Below, piece after piece: positions 1 through 10,596 of a stretch of 64,000 nt of DNA. Position numbers and translations under genes: made by a program. This DNA is from Owenia fusiformis (taxonomy: Eukaryota; Annelida; Polychaeta; Sabellida; Oweniidae). Positions within the stretch are counted from its first letter, which is position 1. The number at the start of each line of letters is the position of its first letter. A model generated the notes under the pieces. It was not told where the DNA came from. It did no database searches and saw only the letters and a program-made list of their open reading frames with translations. The DNA lies in contig CAIIXF020000012.1 in NCBI GenBank assembly GCA_903813345.2, positions 32,496,501-32,560,500 on the forward strand, given 5' to 3'.

Positions 1-1440
1 TTGACTATGGCAGATTATAGGAATTACATTTGTGAAGTCCAGACTTGGTTAAAACTGATACTTTTTAGAATTAAAGATATAACTGGGCAGCAAATGTGTG
101 TCCCCAATCTGTTATAGTCATTTTCCAGCACTTGACTGCAAAATTTATTGTATCAATACAGTTTATTTATGTTTGCATGCATATTCATTTATTGTGATAA
201 TGGCCATTAATAGAAAATATTTGTCAAAGCATTTAAAGATGGCAGCACTTGAATACTACTCTATTTAAGAGTGCTATATTTAAGTCAACTTACTCTAGTC
301 AATACTCAATTACAATTAGATATACATTTAATGGTGTATCCTAAGCCGATGCCGGCTGGTGGGTTTTTTAAAAAAAGTATTTATTATATGATATTGAATG
401 TAGTTTTTAAACCTGTGACACAGAAATAAAATATTTTAAACTAAACTAAACTGTGGAATTTGTCATTGAATTCTAAAAGCGTTAGAAGTATTTTTGAATT
501 TTGAAATACATCTTGTAGTACAATTACTTCATTGTTAACCTTTGTATTTTGCAGTATATATTGAACATTTTGATTTTTGGTATGTTTCCCCCATGTATTA
601 CACATAGCTTGTTCAGCTCTCAGTTTAGTATTATGTTCAGCTTCTTTTTCTTTCTGTTGTGTAAATTTTCAGAACATGAACAAAATCTCTCCAGAAATTA
701 TTCGAAATTTTTCCTCAATTTTTTGAATTGATTTTTAATCATACATAAAAATCTCGTTTCTTGATCTTACATTGATGATGAAAATTTTTTTAATAAATAG
801 TCAATTGCGTATATGTGTAGAACCTTTAGAGGAATATATATTCTGACTTTCAGTAAAAAAAATTGATTTGTAGTCTCCAATTCTGAGAAACTTAGAAAAC
901 ACAGTTTGTGATTTCGTTTGATGACCTTGACTTTTGACCTTGCAAATTTTACTTTTTTAGACCTCAGAAGGTATTTTGTGAATAAATATACCTAAATTTG
1001 AATCCAGAAAATCGATTTGAAAAATCAACTTTTTCGATCTTTCGGAGGTCACTGAAGGTCAACCAAATGTCAAAGGTCAAAAGTAAGGTCAGATTTGGAA
1101 TCCTGGGAACTTGTAGATGACTTTTAAAAAAAAAATTGTCAATTTGAAGCAAGTTGAAAAAAGACCTTTTTTGACCTTTTTTGCCCTTCAATATCTCAAA
1201 ATTTAGGCAAAATTTCTCTAAACGGCAATAAGCTAAGACTAATAGAATACTAATATCTATCTGTATGCAAAAATTCAGCCAAAAATATTGAAGTGTAGTG
1301 TCAGGATTTGAGAAACTTGAAAAACACTTAGATTTGACCTGGATTTTGACCTTTGACCTTGACCTAGATAAAAATTCCTAACCCTCAAGTTCAGCCTAGG
1401 TCCCTAGTAGGAGTATATAGTAGCTAGTTGAAAGCTAGTT
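1..1440. other. non-coding flank, no gene recognised
   Basis: No convincing exon is seen on either strand; the short open frames are AT-rich and have no splice or family support. An AATAAA hexamer at 425-430 could be the poly(A) signal of a plus-strand gene ending left of the window, but nothing upstream supports a coding end. The part from about 900 to 1370 is unusually rich in TGACCT/AGGTCA hexamers. Confidence 0.5.
1347..1365 (-). promoter_or_regulatory. tandem nuclear-receptor-like half-sites (DR1 + adjacent)
   Basis: Seen: TGACCTTTGACCT at 1347-1359, a perfect direct repeat of AGGTCA with 1-nt spacing on the minus strand, followed at once by another TGACCT at 1360-1365. More copies lie between about 905 and 1180. 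DR1 elements are the classic sites of HNF4/RXR-type receptors. A regulatory role is inference: the cluster may simply be a degenerate simple repeat, and no promoter is identified next to it. Confidence 0.3.
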
Positions 1441-2050
1441 CACCCTTGGTATACGCAGCTAACGAAAAGGTATGATGTAAATGACATGCTATTTACATCT
1501 TGTGAGTTTCAATGACGCGCGTTTGATTTTATAAAAAATGCCAAACTTTGTGACAAAGAATTTCATCAGCTATTGCCCCGAACCGGTCCGTCTTCTCGCT
1601 GCAAGCAGATTGCCCCGAACCGGTCCGTCTTCTCGCTGCAAGCAGGATGAAATTCTTTGTCACAAAGTTTGGCATTTTTTATAAAATCAAACGCGCGTCA
1701 TTGAAACTCACAAGATGTAAATAGCATGTCATTTACATCATACCTTGATGGGGAAAAATAGATCTTATATGTTAGAAGTACTAAATAAAAGTTATCGTGA
1801 AAATGAGACAGTCGTTCTCGAGAGAAAAGAGCATAAATGCGCATTTAGAGAGTTTTGGTCCGTTTAAAAATCTGTAAAAAATTGGGGTACTTAAAAGTAC
1901 GGGAGGCATCATATATTTCAAATTAGACACGAGGAAGTCAATATTGAGCAAGTTATGGCTGTTTTAAATTCAAATAAAACCGTTAACCCGTACCGGTCTA
2001 GCTTTTGACCCGTACCGGTCAATTTTCGTTAGCTGCGTATACCAAGGGTG
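1441..2050. mobile_element. MITE-like element with 28-bp TIRs and TAGTT target duplication
   Basis: Terminal inverted repeats of about 28 bp start CACCCTTGGTATACGCAG at 1441 and end as the reverse complement at 2050. The flanks carry the same five bases, TAGTT, at 1436-1440 and 2051-2055, as expected of a target site duplication. There is no coding capacity. A second, larger perfect foldback (1467-1746) is nested at its left end. The superfamily is not identified. Confidence 0.75.
1467..1746. repeat. near-perfect foldback with duplicated centre
   Basis: Two arms of about 100 bp (1467-1567 and 1647-1746) are reverse complements of each other with essentially no mismatches. The loop consists of two identical tandem copies of a 37-bp GC-rich sequence (1572-1608 and 1609-1645, each containing CCCCGAACCGGTCCG). 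It starts immediately inside the TIR of the surrounding element, so it is either a nested insertion or part of that element's structure. Confidence 0.8.
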
Positions 2051-2099
2051 TAGTTGGAAGTAGGAGAAAAGGTCCCGGGAAGAATAAATAATAAAGAAT

Positions 2100-2250
2100 A
2101 ATAATATCTACAAAATTAATAGGAGGCCCCCCGATGGGGCCTCCTAATAATAATATCTATAAAATTAATAGGAGGCCCCCCGTTGGGGCCTCCTAATAAA
2201 TAATATCTATAAAATCTATAGGAGGCCCCCTGTCGGGGGGCCTCCTAATA
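2100..2250. repeat. three tandem GC-hairpins in AT-rich spacer
   Basis: Three units of about 49-50 bp each contain a strong hairpin: arms AGGAGGCCCC / GGGGCCTCCT at 2121-2145, 2170-2194 and 2220-2246. They are separated by AT-rich spacer of the type AATAATATCTATAAAAT. The loops differ (CCGAT, CCGTT, CTGTC type) while the stems are kept, and the third stem is lengthened by matching changes. Confidence 0.8.
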
Positions 2251-2746
2251 ATTGGTGAGAAGTATTGATATAAGATTCATTTTTGCCAAGAGAACAATCC
2301 TAAATATTGCTTAGATTAACGTTGATAATTTATGTAAGTACGTTTGAGCATGTTTAGTGATACTGTGCTTTATATATTACTTGTTTTCTCTTTACAAACG
2401 ATATGGACCGTGCCGCCATCACCTTGGTTACCATAGCAACCAGAAAATGTTAAGTTATAATCATACATACATGGAAACTTGACAGTGTAAGGGAATAAGA
2501 TGGGAGCTCAAACTCAAATAGGCGCAGTGCATAGAAAATATGTTAGGCCATCTAACTTTTTTTTGAACTGAAGTCAATGTTTTTTGCTATAAATCGGGCA
2601 ACAACGTACGGTCTACACGACCTGTCATAAATAGGTATAAGGGACATTATTATCACAATACTAATGACATTGCTCACTTTTTAAAGTTAGTTTGCATACG
2701 TTATACAAAAAATAATCGAAATAAATTAATATTGGATGGAGGGGGG

Positions 2747-2955
2747 ATAGGATGGAGGGGGGATTTATATGTCTTTACGATGGAACATATTCACAAGAAC
2801 TCGTGTATTTGAAAAAACTAAACTCAGTACCCGAGTAAGAAACTGGATATTATATCTCTGGAGAATGAAAAATGGGAAAATTTGGAGTCATAAGAATAAA
2901 TTCAAGTAGCATGGCTTATCATGCCTTATATACACGTTATCCCCCCTCCATCCTA
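2747..2955. repeat. inverted repeat, G-rich/C-rich arms
   Basis: GGATGGAGGGGGGAT near 2747-2765 is matched by ATCCCCCCTCCATCC near 2940-2955, enclosing about 175 bp of AT-rich sequence without coding signal. A second GGATGGAGGGGGGAT copy lies just upstream at about 2735. It is probably a small palindromic repeat of unknown class. Confidence 0.5.
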
Positions 2956-3100
2956 AACATCTGTCATCTGTTTTAGTGGTTCACTTCATATAACCCTTAT
3001 GTATCCAATAGTTATGCAAATTAAATTAAATTAAATTCAAATTATGCAAATTAAAATATGTCCAGTAAAAGAAAATGTTATCTGTCAAATACAAGAAATA

Positions 3101-4088
3101 CAGGGTGTTCCAAAAGTAACAGGACTGGTGCTGGCATTTTGTCAATTTTGCACCGAGTGTCTTCAAATTTTCACAAATTGCATTATGAAGTATTGCAACT
3201 AAAATTGTATAGTTTCAGAAAAAAAGATGAAATGCGGGTAGAGTTGTGGTTACTATAATCTATATATCTAATTCACCTATATTTTAATACAACATTTCTT
3301 GTTTATTTTGTTAGTTGCTTTGTTGTAAAGGTGTTGCTATAAAACTCAGATTTAAGTATAATTTTATTATGATAATAAGATTTATTCGATTTGCTGGAAT
3401 ATCACCATGGATTACAGTCTGGACAATTCATGGTTGATTTTTTGAAAAGATCCAATTTGAAGCCAGTCATCCACCTTGATAACGCGCCTGCCCGCAGCTC
3501 ACCATTTAAGACCATGCGGCTATAGAAGAGCTAGGTCTTGAGTTCTAAAACCATGCACCATACTCTTGATCATACAACATCCAATTTTACTTACATGGAG
3601 AATGGAATGCTTAACAGTGCTGTAAGATCTTTAAAGATGTGAATGACCTTCTCCAAGTTGTTCAATCGACCATGAGTGACATGTCCTCAAATGGGTTCAC
3701 TCATGTGTTTGACATGGATACAGAGTGCTACTCTTCTACTGACCAAAGAGGAGCCTATTTTTCAAAGTAGATAGGATACATAGGAATATCAAATTATGTA
3801 AAACAAATGTAATTCCCACCAGTTGTTGCATTTCAACTTTGATATGGGATGTACAAAATGCGTAATGTCTCTTTCTGTCTTAATGTATCTTTCTGTGTGG
3901 AATGTTGCCCTGGGTTTGTGATGTCATGTAACCATAGCAACCATAACTCTACCCGAGTTACATATTTTTGTCGAAACTTTGCACTTTTAGTAACGATACA
4001 TGAAAGTACATTATGTAAAGTTTTGAAGACGATTGGTGCATATTTAACAAAATGCCAGCACCAGTCCTGTTACTTTTGGAACACCTTG
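3101..4088 (+). mobile_element. Tc1/mariner-type element, degenerate
   Basis: The ends are inverted repeats of about 40 bp, starting CAGGGTGTTCCAAAAGTAAC at 3101 and ending as its near-perfect complement (CACCTTG) at 4088, flanked by TA at 3099-3100 and 4089-4090. Inside, about 3420-3600 on the plus strand still reads in part as a transposase core with the motif HLDNAPARS, which resembles the second catalytic aspartate region of DD34D transposases. In-frame stops follow. The element is non-autonomous by decay. Confidence 0.8.
3420..3600 (+). pseudogene. mariner transposase remnant
   Basis: The translated stretch reads FMVDFLKRSNLKPVIHLDNA followed by PARSS and then stops. The LDNAPA core is the hallmark around the second Asp of mariner/Tc1 transposases. 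Only a fragment is left; the start, the HTH domain and the third acidic residue cannot be found in frame. Confidence 0.6.
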
Positions 4089-4315
4089 TATATTTCACTT
4101 TTTGTGATTTTGTAATATGGGCTCTATGGGGAATCAACCCGAACTGGAAGTCAAAGTTTCAAAAAAATCAAATTTTCAGAGTTCATGTTTTAATTTTTAA
4201 CTTTTACATGTAGATTTCACGTATGACATCACTTTGACTGAATTTTGAATACTTAATTAAGCCATAAATCAAGATTATTTCTTCTCGCAACTAGCCTATT
4301 GCCCTACACTTTAAA

Positions 4316-5582
4316 AATACTGGATATTCTGAAAAAAATGATCAATGATTTACATTTTATTAATCCATATTAGTCGGGAATTTCTATTGTAAAAGCCCCA
4401 GATCGCTAACTGCAATCTCATTATTAATTTTCTATTCAACTAACCCCTCCCACTTTGAATTGAAAACCCTAACAATTGCAATCTAGTACATGCAGTATCT
4501 ATTATTTGAAACATCAAATATAACTTCCTTTTCTGTCCGATTCCCAACCACGCTACCACGTACGGGGGTCGTGACAACTCAATAACGCGCATCTCCCTCG
4601 TGAGATATGCACATCTACCTTCGGTCCCTACGGTCCCTCAGGTAGATATGCACATCTCCCTCTGGATAAACCCCATATCCAAAACCTCCCAGTACATAAC
4701 CCTTATGTATCAGGGGGTTTCGATGCATATCAATGTCAAAAGAAGTTACATGTTCAAAATGAAACTTACTCGCTCCCTGTACATTAATGAATTTACTAAA
4801 AAGTATCTTGTATTGCCTTCAATTTTTATTTTACTGCGCTCACTATTCTCTATCCTTGCCTATACGGGGTTTTAGCTAACAATATTCTTCAAACTGCTTG
4901 ATGAATCTATTCTATATCTGGTTGAACACTAGGAATATATTTTAAGTGTAGTTTACGTTCAGAAATACGGAAATAAACCGACGTCCTCCATTTGCAACTT
5001 AACTGTACCCTGTACCCCTTTTAAACGTGGTCACGTGGTAGGGTAGTGTAAAAAAATGATCGAATGGATAGTTAGAATCAATTTCTTTGTTGTCTGAGGC
5101 AGGCAGGTTATATAATAATTATATTTAAGAATCTACCTGAATGAAGTGAAACTATCACAAAGTAATTCCAAATCTAACAATTAATGAACAAGGCCATAGG
5201 AAAAGGGGTCTTATCACAGATTTTTCAGTATTTTGATTTTTTGTTTATCTTAAAAAGCACAAGGAGACCTTTCAAATGAGCCATGGCTTCTATCTTAACA
5301 ATTTTTCCTTGCATACATAGACCAAAAAGTCGGATTTGAATTTAGCACATTTTCCTCTTAATCTTGGGCACATGTTTGGCTTTGTAGCACAATGTTAATT
5401 TTTGTGATAAGACCAGTTTTCCTATTGCCAGGCTCTAATTATAATTTAAAAAGAACAACGGCACAAAAATATATTGGTGGGTCTAAACATATATATTTGT
5501 GCTAAAGATTAAATCAAAGAGAAATAGGTAGGTTTATCAACATGTGAAAGTATTTTTGTCTCTTCCGAGAAACTGATCAATC
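4316..5582. other. intergenic, no gene seen
   Basis: AT-rich sequence. A block at about 4990-5060 (containing TTTGCAACTTAACTGTACCC and CACGTGGTAGGGTAGTGT) recurs at about 21150-21215 inside the large inverted-repeat element and is therefore a dispersed repeat. No exon with plausible splice sites was found. Confidence 0.5.
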
Positions 5583-7253
5583 TTACACGGGAGCTGGAAC
5601 CTTCTCACACTGCTCTTTTCCCAAAACTTTTTTAAAGCTGGCATCGTTCTTGAATAACGACGATCCATCATATGTTTGAAGTTTCAGGCGGAAGTTCTGA
5701 TGCCGTATGAATTGCCTGGGATAGTTTGAAGACTGGAAGGCGTCGTATCCTGGGAAAACCCAGTCCTTCTTGTATATGAACGTCGCATCTTTTAAGAAAA
5801 AGTCAGGATTAGCCGGGGCGTCTTTGCTATCAATTTGTAGCAAGCCATTGATATGTCGGAGATAGAATCCTGGTTTTCCTTTCCACGCTAAAGAAACAGT
5901 ACCAGAAACCCCCGTTAGGCCTGGACTCTCTAACGCCCACATGTTTATGTTTGGGTCTTCTTCCTCTAACTTTTTTTGGGTTACGGGATTGGTGGCGATG
6001 ATATAACCCTTGCCGCCATAAGTTACTCTCATACTATAGTTTGGCAAATTCTTCGACCGAAACATAACTAGAAATAATAATTAAACCACTTCAGGTGAGG
6101 CCCGTAGCCAAAATTTGGCAAAGGGGGGTTCACTTTCTAAAAACATCCAAGGGGGTTCACATTTGACAATGTTGGCCCAAAAATGGCCAAAATCACTTGA
6201 AAAGTGAATCCCCCGGCTACGGGCCTGCAATATGTCAATGCTTAATAAATGGTTTCTACTAACGTCAATATTCTCATAAAAAGCTCGAATCATAACATAC
6301 CATCCTATCAAATGCACTATACGTTTTATTTCTGCATTCTTAAACAATAAAATAGATTATACTTACCATTTTCGGAGCAAATTGCTGAAAATTCAAACAA
6401 GAACAAGTTGTGTCAATTATATTTCAACATACTGTATATATGTCCGTGTAGTAATTATCTTTATCTGAATAAGATTTATGTCGACGCGGGGGCTATTTAT
6501 TAAGGATTTAAGCCATGGACTCAGGGTATGGTGGACTGATTATTCCTCCAAGGTGTTGTTCCAAACTCCTCAGAATCAAGTACTAAGTTAAAGAAACAAC
6601 GCCTGATTTGAATGAATCAACCACAATGCAGTGAGTCACTCTTGTGCTTAAATTCTTATCACACATTGCAAAAAGATACGAAATCACTAAAAACATATTT
6701 TCCATGAAACATTTTGCAAAGGTCAAGTTGGCAAAGTATTAATTTCAATCTGTAAAGTCAAGATGAAACATTGACAACCATTGAACAAATGACCTTGGGT
6801 TGATTGTTGGTTATGTAATGCAGTACAGTTATGAAATATCGTATCAGGATTGGCTGGAATCGATCTTACCTTGCCCAGCTATGTCACTCTACTATACCTT
6901 GCATTTGGTTTTCATGAGCAACCCATTTGGTTTATCAATAATGACTATGTTATTTGTTTTTATTAGTTTGTTCCTTATTAATCGTTTATCGAATGACGTT
7001 AGATGTTAATAAGGTACTTTCAAAAATATACTAAACAATACAATTGGACAAACACAGTATCTTATGCATTTCTAGGAGTTAGGTTTAGTAGAGTGTTGTG
7101 TGAATACAAAGTTATACACAGGTGCTTATTTACATGAGGTATATAGTATGAAGCTTCTAAATAGCTAGAATATATCTTACTCTTCAAATGCAATCCAGCT
7201 GCGACATCCATGAAAACAGTGACACCAAGCATCAGAATCCACAACGCGGCCAT
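5583..7253 (-). CDS. secreted AbfB-domain (beta-trefoil) protein, 3 coding exons
   Basis: Coding exons on the minus strand are 7253-7181, 6384-6367 and 6067-5583; phases 1 and 1 fit and give 191 aa. The ATG at 7253 opens a signal peptide (hydrophobic core ALWILMLGVTVFM, then VAAG). The mature part matches the AbfB family (carbohydrate-binding beta-trefoil first described in fungal arabinofuranosidase B): near the C-terminus it shows SSNYPRQFIRHQNFRLKL and FKNDASF, which are typical repeat landmarks. No catalytic domain is present, so a secreted lectin-like role is likely. Cysteines just after the signal peptide (from the microexon) and near the C-terminus could pair. The acceptor of the ATG exon is at 7285-7286 (exon begins 7284). 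An upstream non-coding exon probably ends at 7780 with donor GTAAGT. A small palindromic MITE (6098-6226) sits in the last intron. Confidence 0.8.
6098..6226. mobile_element. small palindromic MITE in intron
   Basis: AGGCCCGTAGCC at 6098 is matched by GGCTACGGGCCT ending at 6226. The interior is partly palindromic (TTCACTTT... / ...AAAAGTGAA) and has GGGGGGTTCAC-type tracts. There is no coding capacity. Confidence 0.65.
6367..6384 (-). CDS. 18-nt coding microexon of the AbfB-like gene
   Basis: On the minus strand, TTTTCAG precedes and GTAAGTAT follows the 18 bases CAATTTGCTCCGAAAATG. It enters in phase 1 and leaves in phase 1, adding TICSEN plus part of a Val codon between the signal-peptide exon and the AbfB exon. 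It supplies a cysteine that could pair with the one near the C-terminus. The call rests on splice-site quality and exact phase agreement. Confidence 0.7.
6800..7100 (+). repeat. dispersed repeat also found twice at 44.4-44.9 kb
   Basis: The stretch with CATTTGGTTTTCATGAGCAAC, TTTTTATTAGTTTGTTCC and CTAGGAGTTAGGTTTAGTAG recurs in reverse orientation as two tandem partial copies at 44430-44860. It overlaps the intron of the AbfB-like gene. Class unknown, no coding capacity. Confidence 0.6.
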
Positions 7254-7780
7254 TGTGTTATCGTGAACTAATGTTACGGTTACACTGCAGTCAATTGAAT
7301 AAAATGTTTTAAAACTGACAGACACATGACGCGGCGTGTAATATACAGAATGGGTCAAAAAATAAAATGCACTTTAATAAAATTGTTGCTTTGAATGACA
7401 TCCGGAATCTGGATCTTTCAAGAAGAGCCCTATAGTGAATGTTTATCTCTATTATTTGAAAACCCCTCGATTTATATTCATTCCATATCAAGAACAATTG
7501 TAAAACGGATTCCTCCATAACCTGTGTATTTTTCATTAAAAACATGTATTCTTAAAAACGTTAAATTGAAACAAATAAATTGATTTTTTTTGGCTCACCC
7601 TGTAGTGAACTGTTTATTGCATGCATACATATATTCGGCATTATGGTTCGTTCGTTCAAATAAATTATCAAAGCAACAATTGAAGGCAAAAATACATTAA
7701 GTGGCAAAAACTAAACAATTTAACAAGATTTTGTCTAAAAGATTTAAAAAAATTCATGAATAGTAAGTATTCAACTTACC

Positions 7781-7845
7781 CGTTGCTCTCTGTTGTAGAC
7801 TGATATCAACCAATGAATTGGGCGTGCTGTTCTACATATATACTC
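7781..7845 (-). promoter_or_regulatory. probable 5' non-coding exon and TATA-like start region of the AbfB-like gene
   Basis: On the minus strand, a donor GTAAGTTG begins at 7779 after AGCAACGG, and TATATATG lies about 60 bp upstream near 7840-7847. The acceptor CTGCAG at 7285-7290 would join this leader to the ATG exon. There is no transcript support; this is inference from the motifs. Confidence 0.4.
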
Positions 7846-7889
7846 GTTAAACTAATAAAAACATATCTCAGATATTATGAGCAGTAATA

Positions 7890-8514
7890 CAGGGTGTTTC
7901 ATAATGACCGTCCCCCCCCCATCCACAGGCAATCCTACTTCCCCATAATCTATATACCATAAAAAAGCGTATTCAATTCTGGACTTATGTGCCAAATATT
8001 AGAATGCCTGGTCATTGAGAACATAATTTGTGAACTTATATTTTGTAGCCACTATCCCCTCAATTTGCATGATTTGTGGCTGCTATTACTGATGGATTTA
8101 AAGAGAAAAGCAGATCGCTATATTATCCATTGTATCATTTAGAGATGTCCGGGCATTTCTTTGAACTATTTAATACTTTTATCTTTCAAATATCATCAAG
8201 ATATATCTTCAACATCCATCAAATGTTAGAAGTTGTCCATTACTATACCCAATAGTGTATTGAGGCATGGTTATCATAGCTGTTTGCAGGGTACATGGCT
8301 AATTTTGGAAAAAATGTGGCTTTCAGATTCTATGCTAAAGGTAAATGGGTACCTTTTATAGAGATATGTAGCAAGTTGTAAAAAATGTTAAGCTTAATCA
8401 AAGTTGATTCAATAAGTCCAGAATTGACCAAGCTTTCATATGATATATAACACATGGGGGTATGCTATTCAGGATTGGTGGTTGATGGGGGGACGGTCAT
8501 TATGAAACACCCTG
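7890..8514. mobile_element. mariner-type MITE, TA target
   Basis: TIRs CAGGGTGTTTCATAATGACC... followed by a C/G run start at 7890 and end at 8514 (AAACACCCTG). TA flanks both ends (7888-7889, 8515-8516). The 625 bp contain no transposase. The CAGGGTGTT terminus resembles that of the 3101-4088 element but the inner TIR differs, so it is a separate family. Confidence 0.75.
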
Positions 8515-8546
8515 TACATACTATCTGACATTTCAATCGGGTAGTA

Positions 8547-8688
8547 ATGCCTGGGTCACATTTGCTCTGATTCATCGGCCGGCGCCCGGCCGATTGAGAG
8601 TTTTGTTCAAAATTGTATTCAGTTTGGAACAAAATACTCAATCGGCCGGGCGCCGGCCGATGAATCGCAGCAAATGTGACCCAGGCAT
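8547..8688. mobile_element. 142-bp GC-rich palindromic MITE
   Basis: ATGCCTGGGTCACATTTGCT at 8547 pairs with AGCAAATGTGACCCAGGCAT ending at 8688; a second inner arm, CGGCCGGCGCCCGGCCGA, is mirrored too. Nearly the whole element folds into one hairpin. No TSD is obvious. Confidence 0.7.
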
Positions 8689-10596
8689 AACCGAGCTCAA
8701 ACAGTGACACAGGGTGGGGTTTACAAAGTTCACAGTGTTTGGTCTCGTGGAATCCATGCGATAGATTCATGTAGTGCGTATAGGACCATACCGGGGGACC
8801 ATACTTGTTGAGGAAAATGTCATAATGTCGTTATTTTCTGACATTATAACTGACCATAGATTCGCAATCAACAGTTCTAAAGATTCTAACCAATATCTAG
8901 ATATTACTTCTTGTGTGTTTTGGGATTTTTGTTTGGAAATATGACAAAAATTTGCGATTCAAATTCAGAAGTGAACAAAATGGCGGCTGCTTGAATTCGA
9001 ATTTTGTAAGTAAGCTCACGACATCTTTGGCAGAATATCGAGTTGGAACCCCGGGAGCAATTCCTCCTTTGGAATCCAGAAATCCAACTTACTTCAGTAT
9101 GATTGAAATGTCCCTTGATGTGTTTTGGTCTCTGATTGTGATAATTGTGGGGAGGGGTGTCACATATAGTACTTGCAAAGTAAAACGTGAAGATACCACG
9201 AGACAAGGTTTAAATATGTCGGCAGGCTCTGCACGCAAAGGTTTATTTCCGATGCGCTTGATACGCCTGTGGTATCTGCATGGAAGATTTCTTCTTGATT
9301 GCAGCACGCAATGATTATTAAGATCCATGTTAAACGGAGGGAAATTTATGCCCGGATTTAACCCCATGCTGTAAACTTAAGTGATAGTAGAGGGGTAAAC
9401 ACAGTGTTGCTATAAAATATACCGTCGTGTGACATCTGTTAAAACCCATAAGATGTGGTCCATTCAAAGCTTTACATTAGTGAAACGCATACGTGCGGAG
9501 TGCAACGTGACTAACATATCGAAAAACATTTCAGAAACATAAAAGACATAAAGATAGTGCATCTAATAATATATTTGACGTTTAGAATATATATTTGCAA
9601 AATGCATACTAAAACCGTTCTTATCACAATCATCTTCATAATAAAGTTAATTTAATTCCAAGAAACGAGAGGGCAATTTTACTAAAATTCAAATGCGCCT
9701 GTTAGTATTCAACATACCCCCATATTCGGTGTATTTATGTTTAACTTCTCGTTAATTCTATGAATAAAAAAGCAATGAAAAGATGCATATCCATAAGCTA
9801 TTGGAGGCTGACCTACTGAATACATAACACGTTCATTACTTTAATATGTGTAAGCCAAATGTATCTAAATGAAATGATCAGAGCAGAATATAGTGCGTAT
9901 CAAAAATGCAACATTCAATAGAATCGGAAAAATCGAAAAAACAGTGATGACTGCATCTATTTCATTCAATGTACCATGAAGCCACTATTTCTCCTCTTTT
10001 CTTCGGGTTTGGACCAAGTTTTCCAAATTGCGTTCCGACTTGCAAGAAGATATCCCTTGGTGTTATGGTCTTGGATTGTTGAATATAATGGCGTTGGTTG
10101 TGATTTGGTTGTGAATTGGGAGTAATTTGGAAATTCAAATACTCATAACATCAAATCAAATATCTGTTGATACTAGTACTCATACAAGAGCATTCAGTTT
10201 TAAATGATGTGGGACGGATAACCTCAAAATTATCAAAGCGTCAATATCCATCAGCAAAGCCGTCGCAGCATATAATCCATAAAACACACATGTTAGTTTT
10301 TACAATGGCCATCAGGAAAAAACTTTTGCTGGTTCTCATAGTTCTCACCATTTATACCATAGCCATGATAGGATCAACCTAAAAAGACGCCCAGTGAAAA
10401 AAGTGAGTTCGTTGTCGTGGAAAACTCAAATACAGGTTCCTGTTAGGCTAAGTTTCTCCTTATTTACGCATTCACTGCTCTGAGGCGGACACAATTCTGA
10501 CAATGCGGATGGCTATGGACTATAAATGAACACTTAACACAGAAAGAAACAAACATCGCATCGTGTCTCATGTTGCCACGCATCAATTTAAAGTGT
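8689..10596. other. intergenic, no supported gene
   Basis: Several short open frames overlap on both strands near 8900-9370 but have no family resemblance and no good splice sites. A perfect YY1-type motif, AAAATGGCGGC, lies near 8977-8988 without an obvious gene behind it. A frame ending at 10382 begins with a type-II-like leader (from ATG 10305) but runs into a stop, with no usable donor before it. Confidence 0.45.

Larger units (their letters stand above)
2960..4315 (+). repeat. dispersed repeat copy A, split by a mariner insertion
   Basis: The sequence at 2970-3100 and its continuation from 4089 (TATTTCACTTTTTGTG onwards to about 4315) match, in the same order, the reverse complement of 49190-49545. 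The 988 bp between (3101-4088) are absent from that second copy. The repeat has no coding capacity and its class is unknown. Confidence 0.7.

Noticed and set aside
2100-2250. CRISPR-like array or terminators
   Set aside because: The window is eukaryotic and the unit is a palindromic tandem repeat without unique spacers.
8904-9367. Overlapping frames of 90-130 codons on both strands
   Set aside because: No domain, no splice sites and no codon bias; both strands open over the same stretch suggests chance.
10305-10382. Short frame with a signal-anchor-like start
   Set aside because: It ends at a stop with no donor before it and no neighbouring exon; the hydrophobic run alone is not enough.
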